Shown: positions 34,872-43,418 of the stretch, piece after piece
How the letters are laid out: each line of letters begins with the position of its first letter
How positions within the stretch are numbered: position 1 is the first letter of the stretch
Origin: DT-110 sp964342305
GTDB lineage: Bacteria; Bacteroidota; Bacteroidia; Chitinophagales; Saprospiraceae
Assembly: GCA_964342305.1 (NCBI GenBank)
Contig: CAYFGK010000017.1
Coordinates: 1 to 64,000 of the forward strand
DNA length: 64,000 bases
Direction: 5' to 3'
The notes under the pieces: generated by a model
Told to the model about the DNA's origin: nothing
The model's database searches: none
Seen by the model: only the letters and a program-made list of their open reading frames with translations
Position numbers and translations under genes: made by a program

Positions 34872-35615
34872 ATGATTCGGGAAGATCGTATAGCCTTGAA
34901 CAGACGTTTTCGCAAAGTATTCAAGCTTCTGGAGGAGCGAGGAGATATCGTACTCAATGACCGCAACGGGCGGGGCATTGGCGATTTCGCCGAGAAAGTA
35001 CTGGGTAACCGGGCCTATGGCCACATCATCCGTGCCTTCCTCAATCCCGATGACAAGCGGTGTATAGATTATCGCCACGCACGTTCTATTTGCCATGAAT
35101 ACGGCGTCAACGAATCCTATCTCATTGATGGGACCGGAACGCCCTTTGGGTTTGATGTTCCCGATTCCAGCAGTTTTTCTTCGGATGCGGAAGCCGCACC
35201 CAGAGGGAACATTCTCCTGACCACCACCGAGGCCTTCGCCGGTACCTCCGTAGATGTCGGGGGTTTCGCCAAGGAAGACGTGGAATACTTCAGCATTCCC
35301 GGACTAAGCGGTAGCGGAATGGTTGCCTTCCCAATTAATGGTAACAGTATGGAGCCGGTCATAATGGATAATGACCTCGTCGTTTGCCGCGAGATCAACG
35401 GCCCGCACGAATTAAGAGATAACAAAATATACGCCGTTAAAAACAACGGCTCCATTTGGGTGAAATACGTCCAAAAAGTGGAAGACCGCAACGGACGGGT
35501 AACCCACCTTAAACTGATTTCGGCCAATCATCTCGAGCACGATCCATTCGTGGAAGAGGTAAACGAATACACTCGCCTCTATCAGGTGGTACGGCGTATC
35601 AGTGAATTCGAATAA
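34872..35615 (+). CDS. S24/LexA-family repressor with self-cleavage domain
   Basis: A 247-aa protein. The first 90 residues form a helical DNA-binding domain (RRFRKVFKLLEERGDIVLND). The C-terminal S24 domain contains Ser159 in INGNSMEP and Lys198 in IWVKYVQK, a serine-lysine dyad. A possible self-cleavage site is the Ala-Gly pair at 123-124 (AFAGTS). Length and order resemble phage-type or XRE-S24 repressors rather than LexA. It stands alone, with no phage genes near, so it is more likely a chromosomal stress repressor. Confidence 0.8.
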   Translation: MIREDRIALNRRFRKVFKLLEERGDIVLNDRNGRGIGDFAEKVLGNRAYGHIIRAFLNPDDKRCIDYRHARSICHEYGVNESYLIDGTGTPFGFDVPDSSSFSSDAEAAPRGNILLTTTEAFAGTSVDVGGFAKEDVEYFSIPGLSGSGMVAFPINGNSMEPVIMDNDLVVCREINGPHELRDNKIYAVKNNGSIWVKYVQKVEDRNGRVTHLKLISANHLEHDPFVEEVNEYTRLYQVVRRISEFE

Positions 35616-35639
35616 CCCGTTTACAGCGTTTTTCAATAA

Positions 35640-35809
35640 TCCCGGACAGAAGAAACACTAGTCTCCTGTACACAAAGGTCGGATGTAGCAGGGCTGGGGA
35701 AGGTATATCCCCGGGGCAAGATCCGGCCAAAGAAGTTAGGGTTTTCGAAATCTTACATTTTCCTGCTGTTATTTTGTCTCCGGCCTGGATTCCGTCCAGG
35801 CCGGTTTTT
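35640..35809 (+). ncRNA. Possible structured 3' RNA with terminator
   Basis: Between the convergent repressor and rlmB genes, GGTCGGAT (near 35678) can pair with ATCCGGCC (near 35722, one G-U pair) around an inner CTGGGG/CCCCGG stem. About 55 nt later there is a strong stem CCGGCCTGGA (35780-35789) with TCCAGGCCGG (35795-35804) and five T. This could be a long 3' UTR or a separate small RNA. I do not recognise a known RNA family. Confidence 0.35.
35780..35809 (+). terminator. Intrinsic terminator of the S24 repressor gene
   Basis: CCGGCCTGGA and TCCAGGCCGG form a 10-bp perfect stem with a 5-nt loop, followed by TTTTT. It lies 165 nt past the repressor stop, so the transcript has a long untranslated end. 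Confidence 0.85.
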
Positions 35810-35907
35810 CATGCCCTGCCTGCACGTTTCGAGCTGCGCCCCGATGCTCTTCACCTTACGACATGGTCCGGGCCTAAGAAGTATTCCCAAGCGTCGGGTA
35901 TTGCTTC

Positions 35908-36651
35908 TCACCCCAGGCGCTGCCGCATACTTTCGTACAGCATAATGCCCGCCGCCACGGAAACATTGAACGAATCTGTTTTTCCGCGCTGGGGTATGAT
36001 AAAACGCTGATCCGACATCTTGGCGATGCTGGGGCTGATACCACGGCCTTCGGCTCCCAGTACGAAAGCTACCGGTCCCCTAAGGTCAAGATCCATCAGC
36101 CGATCGTCCGCCTCCAGGTCACTGGCGAGCACACGAACGCCCGATTGTTGCAGATACTCAATAGCTGCCGGCAGACTACTTTCCCGGCAAACGGGAATAT
36201 CGCGTAAGGCTCCCGCTGAAGTTTTCAGAGCCTCGGCGTTGAGCAAAGGCGTTTTATTTCGCCCCATCACAATGGCGTGAGCCCCGGCAATTTCTGCCGA
36301 ACGAGCAATGGCTCCGAAATTACGCACATCGGTGACACCATCAAGCAATACAAAAAGCGGCATGGCCGATTGCTCAAACAACAGCGGAAGTACATCTTCT
36401 AACCGCTGGAAACCCACCGGAGCCATGAAGGCGATCACCCCTTGATGATTGCCCCGGACAATTTTATTCAAGCGGTCCTTAGGCACCATCTGTAAAGGGA
36501 TATTCCGGTCGCGGGTCAAATGTCGTAACTCCTTTTCCAGCTCGCCTCGTGTATCACGCTGCAGAAGTACTTTATCAATGGATGCATTGGCCTGAATAGC
36601 CTCTACCACCGGATGCCGGCCAAAAATGATCTGATTCGAGGATTCCTTCAT
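35908..36651 (-). CDS. rlmB: 23S rRNA/tRNA 2'-O-methyltransferase (RlmB/TrmH, SpoU)
   Basis: A 247-aa SpoU methylase. The N-terminal substrate-binding part starts NQIIFGRHPVVEAIQ. The knotted SPOUT domain has motif 1 in LDGVTDVRNFGAIARSAE, motif 2 in VAFVLGAEGRGISPSI and motif 3 in FIIPQRGKTDSFNVSVAAGIMLYE. The FGRHPVVEAI start fits RlmB (G2251 of 23S rRNA). The gene is divergent from the M36 peptidase and convergent with the repressor. Confidence 0.92.
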   Translation of the reverse strand: MKESSNQIIFGRHPVVEAIQANASIDKVLLQRDTRGELEKELRHLTRDRNIPLQMVPKDRLNKIVRGNHQGVIAFMAPVGFQRLEDVLPLLFEQSAMPLFVLLDGVTDVRNFGAIARSAEIAGAHAIVMGRNKTPLLNAEALKTSAGALRDIPVCRESSLPAAIEYLQQSGVRVLASDLEADDRLMDLDLRGPVAFVLGAEGRGISPSIAKMSDQRFIIPQRGKTDSFNVSVAAGIMLYESMRQRLG

Positions 36652-36869
36652 GCCCTAAAGTTCCGAAAAAATTGACATTCTACCGTTCACCTAGCCGATA
36701 AGAGCTCCGAAAAGCTTACCACCCTATAGTGCTGTGGGGCAGGACCCGTTTTCGAAGGCATAGCCCTGGTCGATCCGGATTATCGACTTACGTTACTCCG
36801 GATCAGTTTTTCATACTTCCGGAAATAGTGTCATTCTTGTTTCGCAGCCCGGGAGGTTGGCAGGTACCT

Positions 36870-36929
36870 TTGCCGGATAGACGACAAGGTTTACCCGTGA
36901 AACCGTTTAATCTGTCGTCCATCCGGTAA
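36870..36929. repeat. Long hairpin upstream of the M36 gene
   Basis: TTGCCGGATAGACGAC (36870-36885) pairs with GTCGTCCATCCGGTAA (36914-36929) with one mismatch and one wobble. It lies 45 nt upstream of the -7 box, so upstream of the likely transcription start; it may bind a regulator as DNA or end leftward transcription. Confidence 0.55.
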
Positions 36930-36972
36930 ATAACCCACAATCAAACTGGTCCGAATTTTGGTTATATAGTCA

Positions 36973-36980
36973 TACATTTG
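36973..36980 (+). promoter_or_regulatory. -7 box TACATTTG of the M36 peptidase gene
   Basis: An exact match to the Bacteroidota TAnnTTTG element, 23 nt before ATG 37004. No clear TTTG lies at the usual 19-nt distance upstream. Confidence 0.55.
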
Positions 36981-37003
36981 CCCATTGCATTTCAATACCA
37001 CAC

Positions 37004-40000
37004 ATGATGACACTTCGCTTACTTTTAATTGCTACCCTAGTTCTAGCCTTTGCCCTTCCGGGCCTGACCCAGCAGCAAACATCCCTGGACCGCGCCCTTC
37101 GCTATCTGGAAGAGCATCGCGAAGCCTGGGGACTCAATGAAAGTGACCTGGCCGATCTGATCGTATCCGACACCTATTTTTCCAAACACAATGGTGTCGA
37201 ACATATTTACCTGAAACAGCGCTACCGGGGCATACCTATTTTTAATGCCCTTGCGGGTGTGCACATTCGCCCCGACGGTGACGTATTGATCGGTAATCAA
37301 AAGCTGGAGGCAAATATTGCCGGGCGTATTTCAGCCTTACGATCCGCTTCTATGCCGGCTGAACGGGCCCTGAGAACCATTGTGGAACGCGTCAACCCAA
37401 ACGGCCAAGTAATGCCCCGTTCCATATCTTCGTCCTCCGATCAACGGTTGCGTTTCACCGGAGGTGATATATCATCCCACCCAATCACGCTGGAACTACA
37501 GTACGTCCCCATGCCGGATGGAACATTAAAACTAGCCTGGGGAACCACCATCGTCGAGGTGGAAGGTCCCGATGCCTGGTTGATTCATATTGATGCGACC
37601 ACGGGTGCGCCACTGAAACAACGAAATATTACGGTGAGCTGCTCTTTTGATCATTCAGAAGGGGAGAGTTGCGACGTAGCCGAAGGGCATACATCCAAAG
37701 CGTTTACGCCGGTGCGGCAAAAACTGGCGGAACAAGCATTGGACGATGGTGCTCAATACCGGGTTTTTCCCATACCGGTGGAAGCCCCTATCTTTGGCAC
37801 CCGGGAGTTAATTGTAAACCCGGCTGACCCTACCGCGAGCCCCTACGGATGGCACGATACGAACGGAATGGAAGGACCTGAGTTTACCACTACCCGTGGT
37901 AACAACGTCCACGCTTACCTGGATGTCATTCCCGACAATGACCCCGACGATCCGCTTTACCCAGATGGAGGTGACCAGCTCATTTTTGATTTCCCCCTGG
38001 ATCTGAATAACACCCCTGATGCCTACGAGGAAGCTGTGCTGACGCAGATGTTTTACATGAATAATGTCATGCACGATTTCACCTACTACTACGGATTTGA
38101 TGAGAATGCCGGAAATTTTCAAGAATCCAACTACGGCCGGGGCGGACGAGGAACCGACTACGTGCGCGCGGAAACCCAAGACGGTTCCGGACTGAATAAC
38201 GCCAATTTTCTTACGCTCCCCGATGGAGAGTTCGGTCGCATGCAAATGTTCCTTTGGGCATCCAGTGCTAATAACCAGGTTGAGATTTCGGGGCCTTCCG
38301 TTATGGGAACCAATCGCTTTCGTTTTGGAACTGCCTCTTTTGGGCCACTACTTCGATCGGAGTTATCGGGCCGGGTAGTTGCAGTAATCAGCGATGATTT
38401 CGACAGTACCACCGGCTGCAGCGTTTTCTTTAACGGCAACCAGGTGAACGGGAATATTGCACTGATCAACCGTGGTGAGTGCGCTTTTGAGGAAAAGGTG
38501 AAGAATGCCGAAGAGGCCGGCGCCATTGGAGTCATTATTGCCAACACTGAGGACAATATTATTAGCATGGGCGGCACGGATACGATCCCTGACCCTTCCA
38601 TACCATCCGTCTCTATATCCAGTAGCTCGGGAGCTATCATTAGAGATGCGCTGAATGGCGGACAGGTTAATATAACCATTGAAGCCCCAGATTACCTGGA
38701 TTCAGGCTTCGATAATGGAGTGATCGCCCACGAATATGGTCACGGTATATCCAACCGCCTGACGGGAGGGCCGTCGGAACCATTTTGCCTCTTCAACGAT
38801 GAACAAATGGGCGAAGGCTGGAGTGACTTCTTCGCACTGGTTACTACGGTGCGCCCCGATGAAACCGGAGAGTTACCCCGGGGTATCGGCAATTTTGTGA
38901 CCGGCCGGGAAATCCGGGGCCGGGGTATCCGGCGCCAGCCCTATTCTACCAATTTTGATATCAATGATCAGACCTACGACGATGTTATCGGCACCAACGC
39001 CCCCCACCCACTCGGAGAGATATGGGCAGCAACGCTCTGGGATATGTACTGGGCACTGGTAGATGAATATGGCTACGACCCTGACCTGTATGCCGGGACC
39101 GGAGGCAACAACATAGCCATTCAGTTGGTCATGGATGGCATGAAGTTACAGGAATGCCGCCCCGGATTCATTGATGGCAGGGATGCTATTCTGGCCGCAG
39201 ATGCGATCAATAATAACGGCGAAAATGAATGTCTCCTTTGGGAAGTATTCGCCCGTCGCGGGCTGGGCTGGAACGCCGACCAGGGTTCTTCGGGTAATCG
39301 CAACGATAATATTGAAAACTACGATGTACGTCCGGAGTGTCTTCGCGAGGTGAAGATCGAAAAGGCTTCAACACCCCTGATTGCGGCCGGTGATACGTTT
39401 CAGGTTCAGCTCACGGTAACCAACGACAAACTGGAGACCGTTAGTGACGTCATGGTATCTGACCTTATTCCGGAAAATGCGACCCTTTTACCCAATACTC
39501 TTGCTGGTGGCCAGGAGGTATCCGTGGTGGGTAATGAAATCGTTTTCTCCGTGGGCAGTTTGCTATCCGGTCAGTCTATTCAATTGAGCTACGAGTTGGT
39601 GAGCGATCCCTCACTCGCTTCTCGTCCCCTGTTTATGGACGATATGGAAAGCGGCATCGGCGGCTGGCGGCTGCGTAGTCGTATCGGTCAGGAAGGGTGG
39701 CGCCTTACGGATGACCGGGCCAATTCGGGTTCTTTTTCCTGGTTCGTCGCTAATTCTGAGAATGAACAAGACCAGTCCCTGCAGTTACTACGTGCCGTTC
39801 CCCTCGCCAATGGCACTCCGGTTTTGCGATTCTATCACTCTTTTGACATTCAACCCGGTCTCGATGGCGGCATTTTAGAAACGGCTACCGACGGTGGTTT
39901 CTCCTGGAAACCACTTGGCAAAGACGCCTTTATCCGACAGGGTTATACTGGTCGTCTGGCCCCCATCACCTTTGACCAATCCAACCTGGATGGTTTTTGG

Positions 40001-40531
40001 GGTGATCAGACCGGTTTTCAGGCATCGTACGTAGACCTGGCATCATTCCGGGACGAGGACTTCAGTGTCCGTTTTCGGTTTGGGGCCAACCAGGAAACCA
40101 GTCAAAACCCAATAGTTACCGATGGCTGGTATGTGGATGATGTCGCAATTTTTGATATGATCAATTACCAGAGTGAAGCTTGTGTGACCACCGCCGAAGG
40201 AGACGAAGCATGTGTGGAAGCAAGCCAGGGTGGAACCATCGTGGAAATCGAAGAGTTGTCTACCTCGACTCAGGAACAGATAGCGAACGCCGGTGTCACC
40301 ATTTTCCCGAATCCGGCATCCGATCAGATCAATGTACAACTCAGCGAGGATATCGGAAATTACCGGCTGGAGATCATGTCGATCGACGGGCGAACCATGG
40401 TGCAGCGGACATCTCGTGACCTGCGGACTTCCCTTGATGTATCGACCCTCCCGGCCGGAATATATGTGCTGGCGATTGACACGGAGACCGATCGGCTGGT
40501 GCGGCGCATTGTGATTGAGTCGGCTAATTAG
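37004..40531 (+). CDS. M36 (fungalysin) metallopeptidase with PA and T9SS domains
   Basis: A 1175-aa secreted enzyme. It starts with a signal peptide (LLLIATLVLAFALPGLTQ) and a fungalysin/thermolysin propeptide (about 25-210). The M36 domain carries zinc ligands His576 and His580 in AHEYGHGISN and Glu604 in GEGWSDFFA. A PA domain (about 440-560, AEEAGAIGVIIANTED) is inserted just before HEYGH. A DUF11-like stretch (KASTPLIAAGDTFQVQL), a jelly-roll-like region and a T9SS sorting domain (TIFPNPASDQINVQL...) end it. It likely digests extracellular protein. A single gene with an inverted mini-hairpin pair after the stop. Confidence 0.93.
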   Translation: MMTLRLLLIATLVLAFALPGLTQQQTSLDRALRYLEEHREAWGLNESDLADLIVSDTYFSKHNGVEHIYLKQRYRGIPIFNALAGVHIRPDGDVLIGNQKLEANIAGRISALRSASMPAERALRTIVERVNPNGQVMPRSISSSSDQRLRFTGGDISSHPITLELQYVPMPDGTLKLAWGTTIVEVEGPDAWLIHIDATTGAPLKQRNITVSCSFDHSEGESCDVAEGHTSKAFTPVRQKLAEQALDDGAQYRVFPIPVEAPIFGTRELIVNPADPTASPYGWHDTNGMEGPEFTTTRGNNVHAYLDVIPDNDPDDPLYPDGGDQLIFDFPLDLNNTPDAYEEAVLTQMFYMNNVMHDFTYYYGFDENAGNFQESNYGRGGRGTDYVRAETQDGSGLNNANFLTLPDGEFGRMQMFLWASSANNQVEISGPSVMGTNRFRFGTASFGPLLRSELSGRVVAVISDDFDSTTGCSVFFNGNQVNGNIALINRGECAFEEKVKNAEEAGAIGVIIANTEDNIISMGGTDTIPDPSIPSVSISSSSGAIIRDALNGGQVNITIEAPDYLDSGFDNGVIAHEYGHGISNRLTGGPSEPFCLFNDEQMGEGWSDFFALVTTVRPDETGELPRGIGNFVTGREIRGRGIRRQPYSTNFDINDQTYDDVIGTNAPHPLGEIWAATLWDMYWALVDEYGYDPDLYAGTGGNNIAIQLVMDGMKLQECRPGFIDGRDAILAADAINNNGENECLLWEVFARRGLGWNADQGSSGNRNDNIENYDVRPECLREVKIEKASTPLIAAGDTFQVQLTVTNDKLETVSDVMVSDLIPENATLLPNTLAGGQEVSVVGNEIVFSVGSLLSGQSIQLSYELVSDPSLASRPLFMDDMESGIGGWRLRSRIGQEGWRLTDDRANSGSFSWFVANSENEQDQSLQLLRAVPLANGTPVLRFYHSFDIQPGLDGGILETATDGGFSWKPLGKDAFIRQGYTGRLAPITFDQSNLDGFWGDQTGFQASYVDLASFRDEDFSVRFRFGANQETSQNPIVTDGWYVDDVAIFDMINYQSEACVTTAEGDEACVEASQGGTIVEIEELSTSTQEQIANAGVTIFPNPASDQINVQLSEDIGNYRLEIMSIDGRTMVQRTSRDLRTSLDVSTLPAGIYVLAIDTETDRLVRRIVIESAN

Positions 40532-40540
40532 GTGGTTACG

Positions 40541-40582
40541 CCTTTCGGCAAAAGACGTAGCTAACACCCTTTTGCCGAAAGG
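40541..40582. terminator. Inverted pair of GCCGAAAGGC mini-hairpins
   Basis: CCTTTCGGCAAAAG (40541-40554) and CTTTTGCCGAAAGG (40569-40582) are exact reverse complements with 14 nt between. Each arm is also a self-folding GCC-GAAA-GGC mini-hairpin. It lies between the M36 stop and the convergent minus-strand frame ending at 40583, and probably ends transcription from both sides. Confidence 0.7.
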
Positions 40583-40818
40583 CTACAAATTGGCTAATAA
40601 CTCCTGATACCGCTGATTGGCAGGCGCACTGTCAGGTCCCTTTTGACAAAAGGATAATTTCGTGAGTCCTCTTTTGGGGGCTTCAATGATTAACTTACCG
40701 ACTTTGGTCCTGGATTCCAGAGAAGCCAGTGCCTCCTGATAACGGTCATCCAGAAATCACCATCCAGATGGTGCTTTTTAGCAAGGATCAATTGTACGTC
40801 TTGTTCCCGGGCATCCAT
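40583..40818 (-). pseudogene. Frame-disrupted small gene coupled to the EAD11 gene
   Basis: The EAD11 gene stop and an ATG overlap as TAATG at 40818-40820. From this ATG the frame reads MDAREQDVQLILAKKHHLDG and drifts to a stop near 40690. A second frame, entered near 40757, reads LDDRYQEALASLESRTKVGK onward and ends ...NQRYQELLANL at the TAG at 40583. The total of 236 nt is one short of a multiple of three. One missing base near 40757 would give a single protein of about 78 aa. Either a genuine frameshift or a sequencing error. No family is recognised; the tail looks helical, TPR-like. Confidence 0.5.
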
Positions 40819-41690
40819 TAATTGGATTCGGTTTCTCCGTGCAGGATTCGTAAGACTTCCTTATCCATAGGTTCCATTTTTTGTACTTTCTCAAACCATT
40901 TTTCAGCCAGTTCATCGTCCCCTTCCCGCAGGGCGATCAAGCCACAGAGCGACAGGATGGCATCCTCCAGCCCTTTCAGCATTTTACCGGATTGCAGACC
41001 AATGGCATCGCGAAAAGACAGCAGCTGCCCCGTATTACTAATGGATGGTTGATCCATGAAGTAATAATTCAGTACTAATCGTATGGAGTCGGAGGCGGCA
41101 TAGGTACCCCAAATCACTACGTTGGCATTACAGGTTTCAGCAGCCATGGGGGCTTCGTCCAGCGCAGCGATGGAGACTGGACCTCCCAATTGAGCCCGTA
41201 CGGATAACCCATTATTGGTGGACAATTCATTGATTCGATTGCGAATGACAACCTGGGGCTGAGCTTCCTGACCACCAACGTTTTCGAAAGGTACCACTAA
41301 AACCCGGTTGGAGATTTCAGCGGGGTACCTGGGGCAATCATCATCCTGCCCTTGCAACGCCCACCAGCCGGCAACAGCACCGAGAAGGATCAACACCCCG
41401 GCAACCCAAAGGAAGCGCCGTTTATTTTTCTTACCGGAAGTTTTTGCGGCAGGTTGGATGAGCGACAACAACCGGTCATTCAGGCGATTTATCCTGACCT
41501 GACGCTCTTCGTAGCTGAGTACTCCTTTTTGATGATCGCGTTGGACCTGTTGGTACTCAGCCTCCAATACATCGAGATCAGTTTCCAGGGATGAATACTG
41601 GTCCAGATCGCGAGTAGCAAAAACAGCTTCCTGGAATCGACCAGCAGCGAGATGCTTAGCAATAATTCGGCGATCAGAGGAGGGTATCAA
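40818..41690 (-). CDS. EAD11-like domain membrane protein with CsgG/FlgO-like region
   Basis: A 290-aa protein starting at TTG 41690, the only start in the open frame. Residues 1-80 (AAGRFQEAVFATRDL ... GVLSYEERQVRINRLNDRLL) match my memory of effector-associated domain 11, a small death-fold-like adaptor found in bacterial conflict systems. A transmembrane helix follows (92-112, FLWVAGVLILLGAVAGWWAL). The external part (VLVVPFENVGGQEAQPQVVI, VVIWGTYAASDSIRLVLNYY) resembles FlgO/CsgG-type nucleotide-like domains, and the end (REGDDELAEKWFEKVQKMEP) is a TPR unit. It probably recruits an effector encoded elsewhere. It is coupled to a disrupted gene downstream. Confidence 0.6.
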   Translation of the reverse strand: MIPSSDRRIIAKHLAAGRFQEAVFATRDLDQYSSLETDLDVLEAEYQQVQRDHQKGVLSYEERQVRINRLNDRLLSLIQPAAKTSGKKNKRRFLWVAGVLILLGAVAGWWALQGQDDDCPRYPAEISNRVLVVPFENVGGQEAQPQVVIRNRINELSTNNGLSVRAQLGGPVSIAALDEAPMAAETCNANVVIWGTYAASDSIRLVLNYYFMDQPSISNTGQLLSFRDAIGLQSGKMLKGLEDAILSLCGLIALREGDDELAEKWFEKVQKMEPMDKEVLRILHGETESN

Positions 41691-41746
41691 AATTGGCTTT
41701 TCAGAAAAGATACTAGATACCTGGCAGAAATGCTATGTAAATACAC

Positions 41747-42178
41747 CTATTGTACCTGGCTGGCATATTCTTCCAAAGCCTCCCGAAAGGCCTGGCTTTT
41801 CCTCAATCGCACGGTAAATCTTTTATAGCCTCCACCGATGCGGTACTTGACCAGGGTATTTCGATCACTTACCGCCTCTACCTGATCGATAGTTGACAGA
41901 GGAATACTATGCAGTTGCTGGTAAATGGCGGCGGTCCAGGCGAAGAACCAGGGCGTTTGCAATCGCAATTCGTCATTGGTAACAATTACTGACAGCACCC
42001 CGCGAGCCTGCCCGGCACGGGTAATAAAGGAATCGTGGGCGTAACCGGAGGCATTATCCTCCCGAAACACTATATCTTCTGCAGCGATTGGCGGGTACTT
42101 TTTCAGGATCAGTTGATTCCCAAAATAATACCCAACTGCCACGATAAGAAATGCAAGAACGGGGATGAATATGGACAT
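41747..42178 (-). CDS. Small membrane protein with PH-like domain
   Basis: A 143-aa protein with one N-terminal hydrophobic segment (FIPVLAFLIVAVGYYFGNQL) and a C-terminal beta-rich part. The segment GVLSVIVTNDELRLQTPW ... IPLSTIDQVEAV looks like a bacterial PH-domain pattern. I do not recognise the family with certainty. It lies 56 nt upstream of the EAD11 gene on the same strand and may share its transcript. Function is unknown. Confidence 0.6.
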   Translation of the reverse strand: MSIFIPVLAFLIVAVGYYFGNQLILKKYPPIAAEDIVFREDNASGYAHDSFITRAGQARGVLSVIVTNDELRLQTPWFFAWTAAIYQQLHSIPLSTIDQVEAVSDRNTLVKYRIGGGYKRFTVRLRKSQAFREALEEYASQVQ

Positions 42179-42269
42179 TTTACAGGTTTTCGGTACAAAA
42201 TACGATTTCCCCCCGTTTAGAGGGTGCCGGGGATTTACCCGTTGCCCTGCAGACCTGCCTCAAACCACC

Positions 42270-43247
42270 CTAATCGATCTTCGATGGATTGTCGCGGTAC
42301 CACATATCATCGGAAGTAACTGCGTCGAGCACCTCGAAGGCTGCTTCGGCCATGCGGTTGCCCTTGTGGTCGAGTAGTGGATTTACTTCACAGATCTCCA
42401 GGCAGGCTACCTTATGGGTGGCCAGCAACCGATTGATGATGGCCTTTACTTCGTCGGGATCAAACCCTTTAGGTACGGGGGTACCCGTTCCCCTGGAAAT
42501 TAGGTCGCAGTCCAGACTATCCACATCAAAGGAGATGTACAGTATGTCACAATTATTCAATTGCGCAATGGCTTCATCCATGCAGGTATCGAGTCCGCGG
42601 TACCTGATCTCATGTACCATATAATTCCGGATTCCAAAGCGGTCACGCAACTGATCCTCTGGTAATTCCGTGTCCCGAACTCCGAAGAAGATCAAATCTT
42701 GCGGTTTTACTTTGGGACCGGGGGTCCCGATGTTCTTCATGCGTTGCCACTCCCGCTGGGTCTGTTCGGCCACCTCATTGATCTGGTGTTCCGTATTATC
42801 CTCGTTCAGGACGGCGGCCAGAGGCATCCCGTGGACATTTCCCGAAGGTGAGGTATAGGGAGAATGCAGGTCGGCATGTGCATCGATCCAGATTACGCCG
42901 AGTCGCCGATCGGGGAATTGGGCTTTAACGCCGCTGATAGTCCCCAATGCGGAGGAATGATCCCCCGACAGGACAATTGGGAAATAATGCTCTCGCAAGG
43001 CCTGTTCTACGGCCAGGGATACACGTTGACATTGTTCCCTAACGTGTGTAATACGCTTGGCGAAATTGGTTTTCACTTTGGTGTAGACCGTTTCGTTGTC
43101 GGTTTCCAGATCCAGATAGGGAAAGCGGGTAAAATAGTCGTTACCGGCATTGATGGCGGCGATCTCAATAGCGTCGATCCCCATATCAGAGCCACGAGTA
43201 CCGGCTCCGATGTCCGATCGGTTCTTAATAAATTTAAGGTTGGGCAT
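42270..43247 (-). CDS. Arginase/agmatinase/formiminoglutamase family hydrolase
   Basis: A 325-aa ureohydrolase with the metal motifs of the family: SGDHSSALG, WIDAHADLHSP and YISFDVDSLDCD. All the usual manganese-binding His and Asp residues are present. The overall wording (GTGTPVPKGFDPDEVKAII and LEICEVNPLLDHKGNRMAE) matches arginase-like proteins of Bacteroidota. Arginase (arginine to ornithine and urea) is the likely activity; formiminoglutamase is the alternative. It is a single minus-strand gene between the PH-like and response-regulator genes. Confidence 0.85.
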   Translation of the reverse strand: MPNLKFIKNRSDIGAGTRGSDMGIDAIEIAAINAGNDYFTRFPYLDLETDNETVYTKVKTNFAKRITHVREQCQRVSLAVEQALREHYFPIVLSGDHSSALGTISGVKAQFPDRRLGVIWIDAHADLHSPYTSPSGNVHGMPLAAVLNEDNTEHQINEVAEQTQREWQRMKNIGTPGPKVKPQDLIFFGVRDTELPEDQLRDRFGIRNYMVHEIRYRGLDTCMDEAIAQLNNCDILYISFDVDSLDCDLISRGTGTPVPKGFDPDEVKAIINRLLATHKVACLEICEVNPLLDHKGNRMAEAAFEVLDAVTSDDMWYRDNPSKID

Positions 43248-43418
43248 GGTTGTCGATTGGTCAGGTTTTCCAATGGAAATGTACGGAAAGTGACCGGGAT
43301 GCGGTCCATCGACCAGGATATATTAACATGTGGCAGTAGCTGGAATGGATGCAAAATACCCGCTAACCAAATTCAAACAGCCTCTACCGATTAAAAAAAT
43401 TGGTTCTGAAATTGCTCT

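Larger units (their letters stand above)
36652..37003. other. Divergent control region with strong stems
   Basis: This 352-nt stretch between rlmB and the M36 gene holds no coding frame of note. GATCCGGA (36772-36779) pairs with TCCGGATC (36797-36804), then AGTTTTT. A 16-position stem (36870-36885 with 36914-36929) encloses a smaller GGTTT/AAACC stem. The -7 box TACATTTG lies at 36973-36980. Confidence 0.55.

Noticed and set aside
34872..35615. Prophage repressor marking a prophage
   Set aside because: No integrase, structural or lysis genes lie on either side; neighbours are housekeeping genes.
35675..35735. SRP RNA, suggested by GGATGTAGC
   Set aside because: The conserved apical loop of SRP RNA is absent; only a short accidental match remains.
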